64,000 nucleotides of DNA from Thioalkalivibrio paradoxus ARh 1 (lineage in GTDB: Bacteria > Pseudomonadota > Gammaproteobacteria > Ectothiorhodospirales > Ectothiorhodospiraceae): contig NZ_CP007029.1 in assembly GCF_000227685.2 (NCBI RefSeq), positions 780,501-844,500 on the forward strand. The letters run 5' to 3'. Position numbers and translations under genes: made by a program. Numbering within the stretch: the stretch's first letter is position 1; every line of letters starts with the position of its first letter. A model generated the notes under the pieces. The model had not been told where the DNA came from. It saw only the letters and a program-made list of their open reading frames with translations, and did not search any database. Of this stretch, positions 20,290 through 28,869 are shown piece after piece.

Positions 20290-20841
20290 TCAGTGCCGTT
20301 CCAGTTTCCCCAGTTCGGTCAGCAGCGACAGCACCAGGGACTCGCCTTGGGCGCCCATGCCGCGGCACAGCGTATCCGGATCCCGTTCGCCGTCTACCAG
20401 GCGCTTGGTGATTCCTCCGATGCGCGCCATGTCCCCGCCGGCCCGGGTCATTTGCTCGGCCATTTGTGAAAGCCAGTGCAGCGCCTGGGCATCGCCGCGG
20501 CTGGCTGCGTGGATCACCTGTGCGAGCCCGGGTGCGGCCTGGGCGGGGTCCGGACCCGATTCGGGATCCGGCAGCGTCGATGGATCCTGAAGCCCGGCGA
20601 GGATCGCCTTCACGATGACGGTGTCCTCGTCGTCCAGTCCGAGCAGCAACGCAGGATCGCGATTCCCGTCCAGAATCTTGCGGATGCGCGCGACCAGGTC
20701 GGTCCATCCGCCCTGTTCGGCCTGTGTCAGCACGGGCTCGAGTTCCGCACGTGTTTCCGGATTCTGGGCTGCCTGCACCACCAGGCGGATCAGGCCGGCA
20801 TGGGCGAGGCGGATCTGTTCATCACGGGGGGACAGGGCCAT
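20290..20841 (-). CDS. Conserved hypothetical helical protein
   Basis: A 183-residue soluble protein, all helical by composition. Repeated leucine/alanine-rich segments are seen (L-I-R-L-V-V-Q-A-A-Q-N-P-E, I-R-K-I-L-D-G-N-R-D-P-A-L-L-L-G-L-D-D-E-D, I-T-K-R-L-V-D-G-E-R-D-P-D-T-L). The phrase I-L/L-V-D-G-x-R-D-P occurs twice, suggesting an internal duplication. Similar proteins occur in sulfur-oxidising gammaproteobacteria, but I cannot give a function. It is convergent with dacB and divergent from zapG. The start is ATG 20841. Confidence 0.65.
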   Translation of the reverse strand: MALSPRDEQIRLAHAGLIRLVVQAAQNPETRAELEPVLTQAEQGGWTDLVARIRKILDGNRDPALLLGLDDEDTVIVKAILAGLQDPSTLPDPESGPDPAQAAPGLAQVIHAASRGDAQALHWLSQMAEQMTRAGGDMARIGGITKRLVDGERDPDTLCRGMGAQGESLVLSLLTELGKLERH

Positions 20842-20987
20842 GGCGTTTCGCGACGGACGGGCGAGGGCGGTCCCCGACCATAGCGCAGTTGCTGCGCCAG
20901 GGCGAGCCCCCGCCGCGGGCTTCCTGTACCTCTTGGTCTGCGGTCGGGCACAATAGGTTTCAGGGATATGCGCTGAGGAACGAAGCG

Positions 20988-21416
20988 GTGGAAGAGCAGA
21001 TGACGATGGGTCTCTGGTTGCTCCTGATCCTGCTGGCGGTGCTGCTGGCAGGCGTGCTGGGGTTCTGGATCGGCCGGACAACCAGCCATGAGCGGCGCCT
21101 GATCCGCGAACTGGAAAACGAACTCGACAGCCGTATGCAGGAACTCAATCGCTACCGCAGCGCGGTGAACCAGCATTTCGATCGTACCGCGACGCTGTTC
21201 GCCGGGATGGCCGGGGCATATCGCGATCTGTATCACCACCTCGCCGAAAGTTGCGAGGAACTGGCCGACAAGCCCACCCGGCAGCGGCTCGAAGAACGTG
21301 CGGGCCGGTTGCTGGCCAACGTGCCGGTGCGCGAGGGGCGCTCCGACTCGACGCAGCCGCGCAGCCCGGACCCGCGCGAAAGCGAGATCGACCTCCAGCC
21401 CCCGCGCCCCGATTGA
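20988..21416 (+). CDS. zapG: Z-ring associated protein ZapG (YhcB, DUF1043)
   Basis: A ~142-residue inner-membrane protein. One N-terminal membrane helix (L-W-L-L-L-I-L-L-A-V-L-L-A-G-V-L-G-F-W-I-G-R) is followed by a coiled coil (L-I-R-E-L-E-N-E-L-D-S-R-M-Q-E-L-N-R-Y-R) and the family segment V-N-Q-H-F-D-R-T-A-T-L-F-A-G-M-A-G-A-Y-R-D-L-Y-H-H-L-A. Family members link cell division and envelope synthesis. The GTG at 20988 is favoured by GAGGA eight bases upstream. An ATG at 21000 is the alternative. Confidence 0.88.
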   Translation: MEEQMTMGLWLLLILLAVLLAGVLGFWIGRTTSHERRLIRELENELDSRMQELNRYRSAVNQHFDRTATLFAGMAGAYRDLYHHLAESCEELADKPTRQRLEERAGRLLANVPVREGRSDSTQPRSPDPRESEIDLQPPRPD

Positions 21417-21547
21417 GCCACCCGCGCCAATGGGCGCGAATACGCTGTCGAGGCGGCCGGCGCCGGGAAGCGACCGATCCGCCCGTTTGCGCGCGGTCTG
21501 CGCGGCTATCGTTTCCCTGGCAGCCTGCGCCGCCGCGATGTCGGCAT

Positions 21548-24313
21548 TCAGAGCGCGCGGATGCGCTCGAGTTGCGCGCCGAGGTCGCTGCGGGCCGCGC
21601 GCATCTCGGCGACCCGGGTGCGTTCCTTCGCGACCACCTCGGCCGGCGCCCGCGCCACGAAGCTCTCGTTGGCCAGGCGGGATTCGCTTTGTTCCAGGTT
21701 GCGGTCCAGCTTCCCGATCTCCTTCGTGAGCCGGGCGATCTCGGCGTCCTTGTCGATCAGCCCGGCGAGCGGGATCAGCAGGCGCATCTCGCCGACCAGC
21801 GACAGCGCCGATTCCGGCGCCTCTTCGCCCGGGTTCAGCCAGGTGACGGACTCGGGTTTGGCGAGGAAGTCCAGCAATGTGCGGTGGCGCAGGTACAGCT
21901 CCTGGTCGTCCTCGGTCCAGTTCTGCACCAGCACCGGCAGCGGCTTGCCCGGTGCGATGTCCATCTCGGCGCGAATCCGGCGCAGGCCGGTGATGAAGCC
22001 CTTGACCCACTCGAGCTCGGTGCCGGCAGCGGCATCGGCCGGGAAATCGTCGGTCCCGACCCAGGGCCGTTCGACCAGGAAACGGGCGTCGACGCCGGCG
22101 GCAGGTTTGACGTCGTTCCAGATCGTTTCGGTGATGAACGGCATCATCGGATGCAGCAGGCGCAGTAGTGCTTCCAGCACCTGTACCAGCGTATGCCGGG
22201 TCGCGCGCTTCACCGCGGCATCCGCGTCGCCGTTCAGCACCGGCTTGGTCAGTTCCAGATACCAGTCGCAGTAGTCGTGCCAGGTGAAGTCGTACAGCGC
22301 CTGCGCGGCGAGATCGAAGCGGTAGGCGTCGTAGTGGGCGGTGACTGCGGCGGCGGTGGTGCGCAGCCGGTCCATGATCCAGCGGTCGGCGAGCGTCGGC
22401 TGCCGCAGTTCGGGGCCGAGGCCGGTGTCCTGGCCGTCGACGTTCATCAGCACGAAGCGCGCGGCGTTCCAGAGCTTGTTGCAGAAGTTGCGGTAGCCCT
22501 CGATGCGGCCCAGGTCGAACTTGATGTCGCGTCCGGTGGTGGCCAGCGCCGACAGCGTGAAGCGCAGCGCGTCGGTGCCGAACGCCGGGATGCCCTCGGG
22601 GAACTGCCCGCGCGTGGCCTTCGCGATTTTCTTCGCCATCTGCGGCTGCATCAGGCCGCTGGTGCGCTTCTCCAGCAGCGCGTCCAGCGTGATGCCGTCG
22701 ATCAGGTCGATCGGGTCGAGCACGTTGCCCTTGGACTTCGACATCTTCTGGCCTTCCGCGTCGCGAATCAGACCGGTGATGTAGATTTCCCGGAACGGCA
22801 CGTCGTCCATGAACTTCAGGCCCATCATGATCATCCGGGCAACCCAGAAGAAGATGATGTCGAAGCCGGTGACCAGTACGCTGGTCGGGTAGAAGCGCTC
22901 GAGCTCGGGTGTTTCCTCGGGCCAGCCCAGCGTCGAGAACGGCCACAGCGCCGAGCTGAACCAGGTGTCGAGCACGTCCTCGTCCTGCGTCAGCGCAACC
23001 TCCGGCCCGAGTCCGTGGCGTTCGCGCACCTCGGCCTCCGAGCGCCCGACGAAGATGTTGCCGTCGGCGTCGTACCAGGCCGGAATCCGGTGGCCCCACC
23101 AGATCTGGCGCGAGATGCACCAGTCCTCGATGTTGCGCATCCACTCGAAGTAGGTCTTCGACCAGTTTTCGGGAACGAAGCGGATACGCCCGTCCTCGAC
23201 CGCGCGGATCGCGGGCTCGGCCAGCGGGCCGACCTTCACGTACCACTGGTCGGTCAGGAACGGTTCGATCACCGCGCCGCTGCGGTCGCCGCGCGGCACC
23301 ATCAGCCGGTGGTCGTCGATCTTCTCGACCAGGCCCAGCGCGTCCAGGTCGGCGACGACGCGCTTGCGGGCCTCGAAGCGGTCGAGGCCCTGGTAGGCTT
23401 GCGGCGCGTTCTCGTTGAGCCGGGCGTCGATGGTGAAGATGTTGATCAGCGGCAGGGCGTGGCGTGTGCCGACCGCGTGGTCGTTGAAGTCGTGCGCCGG
23501 CGTGATCTTCACGCAGCCGGTGCCGAACTCGGGATCGACGTAGTCGTCGGCGATCACCGGAATGCGCCTTCCGGTCAGCGGCAGTTCGACCTCAAGTCCG
23601 ATCAGGTGCCGGTAGCGTTCGTCTTCCGGGTGTACCGCGACCGCGGTGTCGCCAAGCATCGTCTCGGGCCGGGTCGTCGCGACCACCAGATGCCCCGAGG
23701 CGTCGGCGAGCGGGTAGCGGAAGTGCCACAGCGAGCCCTGTTCTTCCTCGGACAGCACCTCCAGATCCGAAACCGCGGTGTGCAGCACCGGGTCCCAGTT
23801 CACCAGGCGCTTGCCGCGATAGATCAGCCCCTCCTCGTGCAGCCGCACAAAGACTTCGGTGACCGCGTTCGACAGCCCGTCGTCCATCGTGAAGCGCTCG
23901 CGCGACCAGTCGATCGAATTGCCGAGCCGGCGCATCTGGCTGGAAATCGTGCCGCCGGAGTGTTCCTTCCAGTCCCAGACGGCATCGAGGAAGGCTTCGC
24001 GGCCGAGATCGTGGCGGCTCCTGCCTTCGGCTGCGAGCCGGCGTTCGACGACCATCTGGGTCGCGATGCCGGCGTGGTCGGTGCCGCCCTGCCAGAGCAC
24101 CGCGTCGCCGCGCATGCGCCGGTGGCGGATCAGTGCGTCCATCAATGTGTGCTGGAACGCGTGCCCCATGTGCAGCGTTCCGGTCACGTTCGGCGGCGGC
24201 AGCAGGATGCAGTAGGGTTGGGCGCCTTCGGGACGTACCGCGAAGCAGCCGCTGTCCTCCCATTGCCGGTACAGCGCCTGCTCGATCGAGCGCGGGTCGA
24301 AACTCTTGTCCAT
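21548..24313 (-). CDS. valS: Valyl-tRNA synthetase
   Basis: A 921-residue class I synthetase that charges tRNA-Val and edits threonine. Signature sequences: [13 protein letters not shown] (HIGH box, around residues 40-52), the CP1 editing region, and [12 protein letters not shown] (around 515). A C-terminal coiled coil ends the protein ([16 protein letters not shown]). ATG 24313 gives M-D-K-S-F-D-P. It is the last gene of the minus-strand pepA-holC-valS set, a conserved order in gammaproteobacteria. A 161-base gap separates it from holC, so it may also have its own promoter. Confidence 0.97.
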   Translation of the reverse strand: MDKSFDPRSIEQALYRQWEDSGCFAVRPEGAQPYCILLPPPNVTGTLHMGHAFQHTLMDALIRHRRMRGDAVLWQGGTDHAGIATQMVVERRLAAEGRSRHDLGREAFLDAVWDWKEHSGGTISSQMRRLGNSIDWSRERFTMDDGLSNAVTEVFVRLHEEGLIYRGKRLVNWDPVLHTAVSDLEVLSEEEQGSLWHFRYPLADASGHLVVATTRPETMLGDTAVAVHPEDERYRHLIGLEVELPLTGRRIPVIADDYVDPEFGTGCVKITPAHDFNDHAVGTRHALPLINIFTIDARLNENAPQAYQGLDRFEARKRVVADLDALGLVEKIDDHRLMVPRGDRSGAVIEPFLTDQWYVKVGPLAEPAIRAVEDGRIRFVPENWSKTYFEWMRNIEDWCISRQIWWGHRIPAWYDADGNIFVGRSEAEVRERHGLGPEVALTQDEDVLDTWFSSALWPFSTLGWPEETPELERFYPTSVLVTGFDIIFFWVARMIMMGLKFMDDVPFREIYITGLIRDAEGQKMSKSKGNVLDPIDLIDGITLDALLEKRTSGLMQPQMAKKIAKATRGQFPEGIPAFGTDALRFTLSALATTGRDIKFDLGRIEGYRNFCNKLWNAARFVLMNVDGQDTGLGPELRQPTLADRWIMDRLRTTAAAVTAHYDAYRFDLAAQALYDFTWHDYCDWYLELTKPVLNGDADAAVKRATRHTLVQVLEALLRLLHPMMPFITETIWNDVKPAAGVDARFLVERPWVGTDDFPADAAAGTELEWVKGFITGLRRIRAEMDIAPGKPLPVLVQNWTEDDQELYLRHRTLLDFLAKPESVTWLNPGEEAPESALSLVGEMRLLIPLAGLIDKDAEIARLTKEIGKLDRNLEQSESRLANESFVARAPAEVVAKERTRVAEMRAARSDLGAQLERIRAL

Positions 24314-24474
24314 GACGGGCCGGGGGCTTGGAATCAGCCGCACATTATACCGGCTGCCGGCGGGTGTTGTGCCGCAGTGCCCGGATTCTCGCGGCCCGGG
24401 CGCGCTCGACAGCGGCGGTTCCACCGGCCCGCCATGGCGGGGCCGGGTATTGCCCCAACGGGCCTCGATGCGGA

Positions 24475-24900
24475 TCAGTCGCCGATTTCGTGGTGCTCCA
24501 GCGGGTAGCCGCGTTCCTTGAAGAAGCGGTAGCGCTCGCGGCCCCGTGCCCGTGCCGCCGGGTCGCTACCGATCAGGTCGGCGACGCGCTCGAAACGCCC
24601 GAAGTACTCCGGCACTTCGGGCGCAAGGTTGATCAGCACGTCGCAGCGGTCTGCGGGAGCCGCCTGGTCGTGCACGGTGACCGGGCTGTCGGGATCGTTG
24701 ACATCGGTGCCATGCGGCAGGAACGCGATGTCCTCGAAGGTCCACAGCAGCCGGTCCATCTCGTCTGTGCTGCCCGCGTCCGGCGTATGGATGTGCACGC
24801 GGTGGCCCATCCTGCTGACCTTGCGCGCGAGGCGGCAGGCAAACAGGCGCCGCGCTTGCTCATCGCGGGCCGCGAGCAGGTAGAAGGCGACGCGCGTCAT
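24475..24900 (-). CDS. holC: DNA polymerase III chi subunit
   Basis: A 141-residue protein matching HolC: R-V-A-F-Y-L-L at the start, A-C-R-L-A-R-K-V (helix binding psi), then [13 protein letters not shown] and C-D-V-L-I-N-L, and a C-terminal [11 protein letters not shown]. Chi joins psi in the clamp-loader and contacts SSB. It lies between pepA and valS, 15 bases after the pepA stop, so the two are likely in one operon. Confidence 0.93.
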   Translation of the reverse strand: MTRVAFYLLAARDEQARRLFACRLARKVSRMGHRVHIHTPDAGSTDEMDRLLWTFEDIAFLPHGTDVNDPDSPVTVHDQAAPADRCDVLINLAPEVPEYFGRFERVADLIGSDPAARARGRERYRFFKERGYPLEHHEIGD

Positions 24901-24915
24901 CAGGGTTCCGAGCGC

Positions 24916-26403
24916 CTACTGAGCAGCCTGATCCAGTAGGTAGTGCATCAATAGCGGTACCGGGCGCCCGGTTGCGCCCTTTTCCTTGCCGCTCTTCCAT
25001 GCCACCCCGGCGATGTCCAGGTGCGCCCAGGGATACTTTTCCGCGAAGCGCGCCAGGAAACAGGCGGCGGTGATGGTGCCGGCAGGGCGGCCGCCGATAT
25101 TGGCCATGTCCGCGAAATTGCTCTTCAGCTGCTCTTGGTATTCGTCCCACAGTGGCAGTTCCCAGGTGCGGTCGTGGCTGCGGTCGCCGGCCTGCTTCAA
25201 CGCCGCCACCAGATCCTCGTCGTTGCCGAGCACCGCGCTGGCCTGATGCCCCAACGCGATGATGCAGGCGCCGGTCAGCGTCGCGATGTCGATCACGGCC
25301 TTCGGCTTGAAGCGCTCGACCCAGGTGAGCGCGTCGCAGAGCACCAGGCGCCCCTCGGCGTCGGTGTTCAGGATTTCGACCGTCCGGCCGGAAAGGGTCT
25401 TTACGATGTCGCCCGGGCGCGTGGCACGGCCGTCGGGCATGTTCTCGGCGCTGGTGATCACGCCCACCACGTTCAGCGGCAGCTTGAGCTGACTGACGGC
25501 TTTCATCACGCCCAGCACGGTCGCGGCACCGCACATGTCGTATTTCATTTCGTCCATGGCCTCGCCCGGTTTCAGCGAGATGCCGCCAGAATCGAACGTG
25601 ATACCCTTGCCGACCAATACGATCGGTGGCGCGTCCTGCGGTCCGCCGCCGTACTCCAGCGCGATCAGCCGCGGCGGGCGCTCGGAGCCCTGTCCGACGG
25701 CGAGGATCGCCTGGGCACCGAGTTTTGCGAGCTCCTGCTCGTCGAGCACGGTGGCCTTGAGTTTCTTGTGTTCCTTCGCGAGTGCCCGGGCCGCCTCGGC
25801 CAGCGTCTCCGGGTAGAGGTCGTTGGGCGGCGTGTTACCGAGATCGCGGGTGTGATTCGAACCAGCAAGAATCGCGGCAGCCTCGACGCATGCCGTTTCC
25901 GCCTCGGCCACCTGGTCTTCGGCCACGCAGAAGATCACCCGCTGCAGCCGGACGGGCTTGACCTCCTCCTTGCCCTTGTAGTTGCTGAACCGGTAGGCCG
26001 CGTCGCCGATTCCGGCGACGAGTGTGCGTACCAGCCAGCCGATGTCCTTTCCGTCTGGCAGCAGATCGCCGGCGGCGATGGCCACCGTCGCGGCCGGGCG
26101 TTCGGCGAGCAGCTTCGCGATCGCCGTGCAGGCCTTGCGTGCGGACCCGGCCGCGAACTCCTTCGGTTTGCCGAGCCCGGCCAGCACCGTACCCGCGGCG
26201 CCCTTCGAACTGGCGGGGAGCAGCAGAGTGCTGCCGGACTCGCCATCCATCTCCCCGGCCTTGAGCACGTTCCCGAGGCTACCTTCCAGCGCGGCGTCCA
26301 GCGCGGCCGCGGCAGTGCCAAGCTTGCGCTTATGGAACACCCCCACCACGCGCAGACCCGCTTTGGGTTTGTCGATCGGATCGGTAGTGACCGAGAATTG
26401 CAT
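24916..26403 (-). CDS. pepA: Cytosol (leucyl) aminopeptidase
   Basis: A 495-residue M17 metallo-aminopeptidase. The metal and catalytic region reads V-G-K-G-I-T-F-D-S-G-G-I-S-L-K-P and M-K-Y-D-M-C-G-A-A, with the signature N-T-D-A-E-G-R-L in the second half. The N-terminal domain starts M-Q-F-S-V-T. It degrades peptides from the N-terminus, and in E. coli PepA also binds DNA. It is the first gene of the operon with holC (and possibly valS), divergent from lptF. Confidence 0.96.
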   Translation of the reverse strand: MQFSVTTDPIDKPKAGLRVVGVFHKRKLGTAAAALDAALEGSLGNVLKAGEMDGESGSTLLLPASSKGAAGTVLAGLGKPKEFAAGSARKACTAIAKLLAERPAATVAIAAGDLLPDGKDIGWLVRTLVAGIGDAAYRFSNYKGKEEVKPVRLQRVIFCVAEDQVAEAETACVEAAAILAGSNHTRDLGNTPPNDLYPETLAEAARALAKEHKKLKATVLDEQELAKLGAQAILAVGQGSERPPRLIALEYGGGPQDAPPIVLVGKGITFDSGGISLKPGEAMDEMKYDMCGAATVLGVMKAVSQLKLPLNVVGVITSAENMPDGRATRPGDIVKTLSGRTVEILNTDAEGRLVLCDALTWVERFKPKAVIDIATLTGACIIALGHQASAVLGNDEDLVAALKQAGDRSHDRTWELPLWDEYQEQLKSNFADMANIGGRPAGTITAACFLARFAEKYPWAHLDIAGVAWKSGKEKGATGRPVPLLMHYLLDQAAQ

Positions 26404-26534
26404 TCGAAACCTCGCGCGACGGGAAAGGGTTTGAACGCTAATCTTAGCAGTGTGGGTAAAGAAACGACCAAGGCGGAGGAATCGGCCGAGGCACCGCTGT
26501 GCTGTCGGTGCCGCGAACCCGGGGTGTGTTCCGC

Positions 26535-27641
26535 GTGATTCGTCCGCTGCTGATCGAGCGCTTCCTCGCACGCGACTTCCTGGTGACCCAGGCGGCGGTT
26601 ACCGCGGTGCTGCTTCTGGTGATCATCGGCGGTGTTCTGGGCCGTGTGCTGCGCGATGTCGCGGAAGGCCGGATTCCGCTCGACGTGTTGCCGGCGCTGG
26701 TCGCGTTCGGGTCGTTCAAGGGGCTGATGCTCCTGTGGCCGGTTGCGCTGTTTCTGGCATTCCTGCTGGTGCTGGGCAGGATGCAGCGCGACAGCGAGCT
26801 GATCGCGATGCAGGCCGGTGGCGTATCGTTTGCCCGCATCTATCGCGCGATCTACATGGTCGCGATTCCGGCCGCCCTGGTCCTGCTGTTTCTGATGTCG
26901 TTCGTGGTTCCCCGGGTGGAAGCGATGGTGGACCAGCTGCGCGATCGGGCCGACCAGCGATCCGACCTGGTGGGGATCACGCCGGGCCGGTTTCTGCGTT
27001 CGCGAGTGGGTGACCAGGTGTTCTTTGCGGAAAGCCTGACGCCTGACCGGCAGGCATTGCTCAGCGTTTTCATCTACCACGAACGTGCCGATGGCATCGC
27101 CGAGGTGACCGTCGCGAAGCGGGCCATTGCGGAGCTGCACGCCAGTGCCCGCTATCTGGTTCTGGAGGACGGCCACCGGTACGTCGGCGTCCCGGGTGAG
27201 GGCTCGTTTCAGATGCTCGAGTTCGACCGCCTGCGGATGCGGGTCCCGGACCCGACATTGGCCGAGCCCCGACGCAGTCTCGACGGAGTCCCGATGGCAG
27301 AGCTCTGGGAACAGCGGCACCAGCCGGTGTTCCGCGGGGAACTCGAATGGCGGCTGGCGATGCCGGTGTCGGTGCTGATGCTGGCGCTGGTCGCATTGCC
27401 GCTGGGTCTGGTGCCGCCGCGTAGCGGGCGTTACGCAGCCGTGCCGCTCGCGATCGTCGTGTATGCGCTCTACGCCAACCTGCTGATCATGGGCAAGTCC
27501 TGGGTGATCGTCGGCCAGGTGCCGATGTGGCTTGGCCTGTGGTGGGTGCATCTGCTGCCATTGTCGGTGTGGCTGGTGCTCTCCTGGCGCCGGTGTCTGT
27601 GGCCAGTGCGGTTCCGGCCGGTACGGAGCGCTGCGCGATGA
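26535..27641 (+). CDS. lptF: LPS export ABC transporter permease LptF
   Basis: A 368-residue permease of the LptBFG complex, which extracts lipopolysaccharide from the inner membrane. Three membrane helices lie at each end with a periplasmic beta-jellyroll between them. Typical features: I-E-R-F-L-A-R-D-F at the start, E-L-I-A-M-Q-A-G-G-V-S and the final helices (V-L-M-L-A-L-V-A-L-P-L-G). The GTG at 26535 gives the family N-terminus V-I-R-P-L-L-I-E-R. An upstream ATG at 26499 would add 12 residues. It is divergent from pepA, as in E. coli. Confidence 0.95.
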   Translation: MIRPLLIERFLARDFLVTQAAVTAVLLLVIIGGVLGRVLRDVAEGRIPLDVLPALVAFGSFKGLMLLWPVALFLAFLLVLGRMQRDSELIAMQAGGVSFARIYRAIYMVAIPAALVLLFLMSFVVPRVEAMVDQLRDRADQRSDLVGITPGRFLRSRVGDQVFFAESLTPDRQALLSVFIYHERADGIAEVTVAKRAIAELHASARYLVLEDGHRYVGVPGEGSFQMLEFDRLRMRVPDPTLAEPRRSLDGVPMAELWEQRHQPVFRGELEWRLAMPVSVLMLALVALPLGLVPPRSGRYAAVPLAIVVYALYANLLIMGKSWVIVGQVPMWLGLWWVHLLPLSVWLVLSWRRCLWPVRFRPVRSAAR

Positions 27642-28705
27642 CCACCGTACTCGGCCGCTATGTGATTGCCCAGGTACTGATCGGAACCCTGTTCGCGCTG
27701 TTGTTATTGGTGACGCTGGATGGCGTGTTTGCGCTGATCGGCGAGCTGGGTGACGTCGGGCGCGGCCAGTACGGGCTCTGGGAGGCAGTCGTCTACGTCC
27801 TGTTGACCTTGCCGCGTCGCGTCTACGAACTGGTGCCGACCGCCGCGCTGCTGGGGAGTCTGCTATGGCTCGGCAACCTGGCGTCGAACAGCGAGTTGAC
27901 GGCGATGCGCGCAGCCGGCGTCACGCGGGTGCGGCTGGTGAGCTGGGTGATGCAGGGCGGCCTGGTCGTGGTGGTGGGCATGGTGGGCATGGGCGAGCTG
28001 CTGGCGCCGGAGGCCGAGGCGCGCGCACAGCATCTGAAGGCGTTCGCATTCGACGAGCGGATGACGGTGGGCCGGATCGGTCTCTGGGCCCGCGACGGAA
28101 ATCGAATCGTCCATGCCGATGCGGTTCTGCCCGGTGACCGGCTGGCCGGCGTTCGTGTGATCGAGCTGGGGCCCACAGGGGATGTCCGGTCGATCACGAA
28201 CGTGGACCGGGCCGAGTTCCAGATGGACCGCTGGCAACTGTCGGGGGTCGCCCGGTCACGGGTGTCGCCGTTCGGCGTCATTCCGGAAAAGATGCCCGAT
28301 GAAGTCGTGGACCGGCTGCTGGCTCCGGAATACTTTGGCGTGCTGGTGGTGGAGCCGCGCCAGATGGCCGCGAGTGACCTGGCGCGATACATCCGGTACC
28401 TGAAGGAGAATCACCTCGAGTCCGCAGCTTACGAAGTGGCTTTCTGGCAGCGTTTCGTCCTGCCGGCCAGCACCTGGGTGATGCTGTTGCTGGCGATTCC
28501 GTTCCTGTTCGGCAGCCAGCGTGAGGGCGGTGCCGGCCGGCGCCTGTTCATTGGACTGGTGCTGGGGGTGGGGTTCGTGATCGTGATGCGCACGATGGCG
28601 CATATGGGGCTGGTCTACGAATTTCCACCCTGGGTTGCCGCCAGCATACCCCTTTGGCTGTTCCTGCTGATCGCGGTGGTGGCGTTGGCCAGGGTGAGGG
28701 GCTGA
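27638..28705 (+). CDS. lptG: LPS export ABC transporter permease LptG
   Basis: A 355-residue partner of LptF with the same layout: terminal triple membrane helices and a periplasmic domain. The sequence L-G-R-Y-V-I-A-Q-V-L opens the protein; N-S-E-L-T-A-M-R-A-A-G-V-T is the coupling region; F-W-Q-R-F-V-L-P precedes the last helices. The start ATG overlaps the lptF stop (ATGA), so translation is coupled. Together with LptB/C elsewhere it moves LPS to the periplasmic bridge. Confidence 0.95.
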   Translation: MTTVLGRYVIAQVLIGTLFALLLLVTLDGVFALIGELGDVGRGQYGLWEAVVYVLLTLPRRVYELVPTAALLGSLLWLGNLASNSELTAMRAAGVTRVRLVSWVMQGGLVVVVGMVGMGELLAPEAEARAQHLKAFAFDERMTVGRIGLWARDGNRIVHADAVLPGDRLAGVRVIELGPTGDVRSITNVDRAEFQMDRWQLSGVARSRVSPFGVIPEKMPDEVVDRLLAPEYFGVLVVEPRQMAASDLARYIRYLKENHLESAAYEVAFWQRFVLPASTWVMLLLAIPFLFGSQREGGAGRRLFIGLVLGVGFVIVMRTMAHMGLVYEFPPWVAASIPLWLFLLIAVVALARVRG

Positions 28706-28831
28706 AGTATACGTCGCTCCTCCCGTCGGGAGTTGGCTTGGGGTGCGCGTGCTCAGTGGGTGGCGGCAAGAGCGCTCAGCGCATAGGCCGTGAGGGTCTT
28801 GAGTATCGCGATCCGAGTGTCTAGTCGAGGA

Positions 28832-28864
28832 GCACCCCGGCGCACTGGACGCGCGCCGGGGTGC
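28832..28864. terminator. GC-rich 12-bp stem between convergent genes
   Basis: GCACCCCGGCGC (28832-28843) and its exact reverse complement (28853-28864) form a hairpin with a nine-base loop between lptG and the LysM gene. No U-run follows on either side, so it may act as a weak bidirectional terminator or an mRNA 3'-end stabiliser. Confidence 0.5.
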
Positions 28865-28869
28865 GTCCG

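Noticed and set aside
22193-24508. A 771-codon plus-strand frame opposite valS
   Set aside because: Shadow of the valS gene in high-GC DNA.
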